Assembly (NCBI RefSeq): GCF_900078675.2
Contig: NZ_LT546237.1
Coordinates: 3,986,362 to 4,022,286 of the forward strand
From: Mycobacterium interjectum
Lineage (GTDB): Bacteria > Actinomycetota > Actinomycetes > Mycobacteriales > Mycobacteriaceae
Direction: 5' to 3'
DNA: 35,925 nucleotides
In this document: piece by piece, positions 34,460 to 35,925 of the stretch
Layout: the number at the start of each line of letters is the position of its first letter
How positions within the stretch are numbered: the first letter of the stretch is position 1
The notes under the pieces: generated by a model
Told to the model about the DNA's origin: nothing
What the model saw: only the letters and a program-made list of their open reading frames with translations
The model's database searches: none
Made by a program: the position numbers and the translations under genes

Positions 34460-35911
34460 TCAGAAGCCGCTGTCGCCCCCGCCGGAGTCAAACCCGCCGC
34501 CAAAGTCCGAGCCGCCGAAGTCGAATCCGCCGCCGGAGTCATAACCGCCGCCCGAGTCGTTGCCGCCGAAACCGGCGTCGCCGCCGCCTGAGTACTGGTA
34601 GCCCCCGTCGAAGCCGACGTCGCCCTGCTGGCTGTCGTAGCCGCCGCTCGGGGCGCTGTCGAAGCTCTGATTCGCCGTCGCCGAATCCCATCCGGCGTCG
34701 AAGCCCCGGTCGTAACTGCCGCCCCAATGGTCGTCGAGCATGGCGTCGATCAACAGGACATCGGCCAGGGCCCAACCCCAGCCCGGCCCCCAGAACGCGT
34801 ACGGGTAGTAGCCGGGGTAGAAAAACATCCCGTTGTACATGCCGCCGGGGTAGTAGTTCGCGTAGCCGGGCTGCGGGGTGGTGCTGTAGTTGTTGTTGTT
34901 GATCGTCACGTACTGCCCGGTGTCCGGGTTCTTCACCTGCACCGTGGCCTGCTTGCGGTCCGGCTCCGGCACCGACGTCACGGCGGACACGTTGGGCCCC
35001 GGGTTCAGCTTGCGGTTCGCCTTGTGCACAGTGGCCTGCACGGCCCGCAGGTGCGCCCGCGCCGCGGTGTAATCGCCCGCCTGGTAAGCCTTTCGGGCGT
35101 CGCCCAGACCCGCGTTCGCCTTCAGCGACTCCGCGCTGACGTCGATGTCGGCGTTGGCGATCACCGCGTTGTCGAGATCGGCGACCTCGGACTCGGCGGC
35201 GATCAACTGCCCCTTGACCCACTCGCGCGCCTCGTTGTCCTTGCGGCGCTTGCGGCTTCGGCTCACGGCGAACCAGATCAGGCCGACAACCGCCAAGGCG
35301 ACGCCGATCACGATCAGCGCCGTCCACAGTGCAGCCAAGCCGCCGTGCCTGGCGCTGCCGACGGGAGAGGTCGTCGCCGTGCCACCGGGCGCGGCGGTCA
35401 CGCCGGACAGCTTGCTGACGAAGTCACTGGTCGCCCCGTAGGGGTCGTTGCGGTGCTCCTTGGCCGACTGTCGGAGGAACGGGTCCACGCTGTCCGCGAT
35501 CACCCTCGGCACGTTGTAGGCGCGCACGTGATAGCCCTTGGCGTCGATGACCAGGATGACGCCGCTGAACCCCGGATCGCGGCCCACGATGACCTCATGG
35601 ATGGCGTCCGGCGTTGTCACACCGGTCTGGTCGGGCGCCACCGCGGCCACCCACACCGGCGGGGCGGGGCTCCACGCCCACCGGCTGGTGAGGATCTGCT
35701 GGTTCAGCTTGTCGGCGTTTTCCAGCGGCGGCCGACCCGCGGCGTCGGCCACCACGTGGGTCTGCGCATCGAAGCGGCCCACCACCTGGTCGGTGTAGGT
35801 GTCGGCCCAGGCAGACGGCGCGAGCAGCATCGCCAGCGTCGCGAGGAACGGAACCACGAAGATCCCGCTGATTCGTGGTGTCACGTTTGTCCTGCCTTCG
35901 TTGTTCGCCAT
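34460..35911 (-). CDS. TPM-domain membrane protein with Gly/Asp/Ser-rich tail
   Basis: The 483-residue protein has a signal peptide 1-36 (LAMLLAPSAWA), an extracytoplasmic TPM-like domain about 40-170 (DPGFSGVILVIDAKGYHVRA), one transmembrane helix about 191-216 and basic RSRKRRK after it. A coiled region (about 225-300) and a low-complexity tail of GGGYDSGGGFDF-type repeats to the C terminus follow. TPM proteins include photosystem repair factors and some phosphatases; the mycobacterial members have no clear role. The tail is likely disordered. The start has only a weak ribosome-binding site. Confidence 0.82.
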   Translation of the reverse strand: MANNEGRTNVTPRISGIFVVPFLATLAMLLAPSAWADTYTDQVVGRFDAQTHVVADAAGRPPLENADKLNQQILTSRWAWSPAPPVWVAAVAPDQTGVTTPDAIHEVIVGRDPGFSGVILVIDAKGYHVRAYNVPRVIADSVDPFLRQSAKEHRNDPYGATSDFVSKLSGVTAAPGGTATTSPVGSARHGGLAALWTALIVIGVALAVVGLIWFAVSRSRKRRKDNEAREWVKGQLIAAESEVADLDNAVIANADIDVSAESLKANAGLGDARKAYQAGDYTAARAHLRAVQATVHKANRKLNPGPNVSAVTSVPEPDRKQATVQVKNPDTGQYVTINNNNYSTTPQPGYANYYPGGMYNGMFFYPGYYPYAFWGPGWGWALADVLLIDAMLDDHWGGSYDRGFDAGWDSATANQSFDSAPSGGYDSQQGDVGFDGGYQYSGGGDAGFGGNDSGGGYDSGGGFDFGGSDFGGGFDSGGGDSGF

Positions 35912-35925
35912 CGCTCGTGCTGATC

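Overview
High-GC DNA with actinobacterial Shine-Dalgarno starts, many ATGA/GTGA gene overlaps, two wax-ester synthases, two cytochromes P450, an Mkl/MceG-type ATPase and a LigC/Prim-PolC DNA-repair pair. Together these point to a nontuberculous Mycobacterium, possibly of the M. avium group; the species is inferred, not proven. No rRNA, tRNA, CRISPR array or integrase was seen.

Layout. 1-780: 3' part of an IS110-type transposase cut by the window edge. 1021-8010: lipid and small-molecule redox block with a small membrane protein, a WS/DGAT acyltransferase plus zinc alcohol dehydrogenase, an SDR plus F420-type reductase, a TetR regulator, and an SDR plus P450 operon. Two nearly identical 16-bp palindromes lie before tetR and before the SDR-P450 operon. 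8202-10351: a LysA-like protein that has lost the PLP lysine, translationally coupled to a rhomboid-like membrane protein. 10385-14815: an MceG-like ATPase and a large cyclase/ATPase/LuxR regulator broken by one base.

14.9-19.6 kb: a lower-GC, decayed accessory island. It is bounded by a 40-bp direct repeat that is the 3' end of the Prim-PolC gene, so it looks inserted there. It holds a truncated ApeA-like defence fragment, two zinc-ribbon microproteins, a two-helix membrane protein, three secreted six-cysteine proteins and a serine/threonine kinase pseudogene with three frameshifts.

19.6-23.2 kb: Prim-PolC and LigC (divergent), a secreted protein and two small conserved proteins. 23.3-28.4 kb: a minus-strand operon of acyl reductase-like SDR, WS/DGAT, Nudix, haloalkane dehalogenase and P450, with an LPLAT-like acyltransferase divergent from it. 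29.4-34.5 kb: an SDR divergent from a tightly overlapped five-gene operon (DapB-like reductase, VOC protein, SDR, TetR, second DapB-like reductase), with a perfect inverted repeat in the shared promoter. 34460-35911: a TPM-type membrane protein with a Gly/Asp/Ser-rich tail.

Functionally, the chromosomal parts read as regulated catabolic and lipid-storage modules: oxidation by P450s and dehydrogenases, dehalogenation, reduction to alcohols and esterification to wax esters. The island is the main source of unfamiliar sequence.
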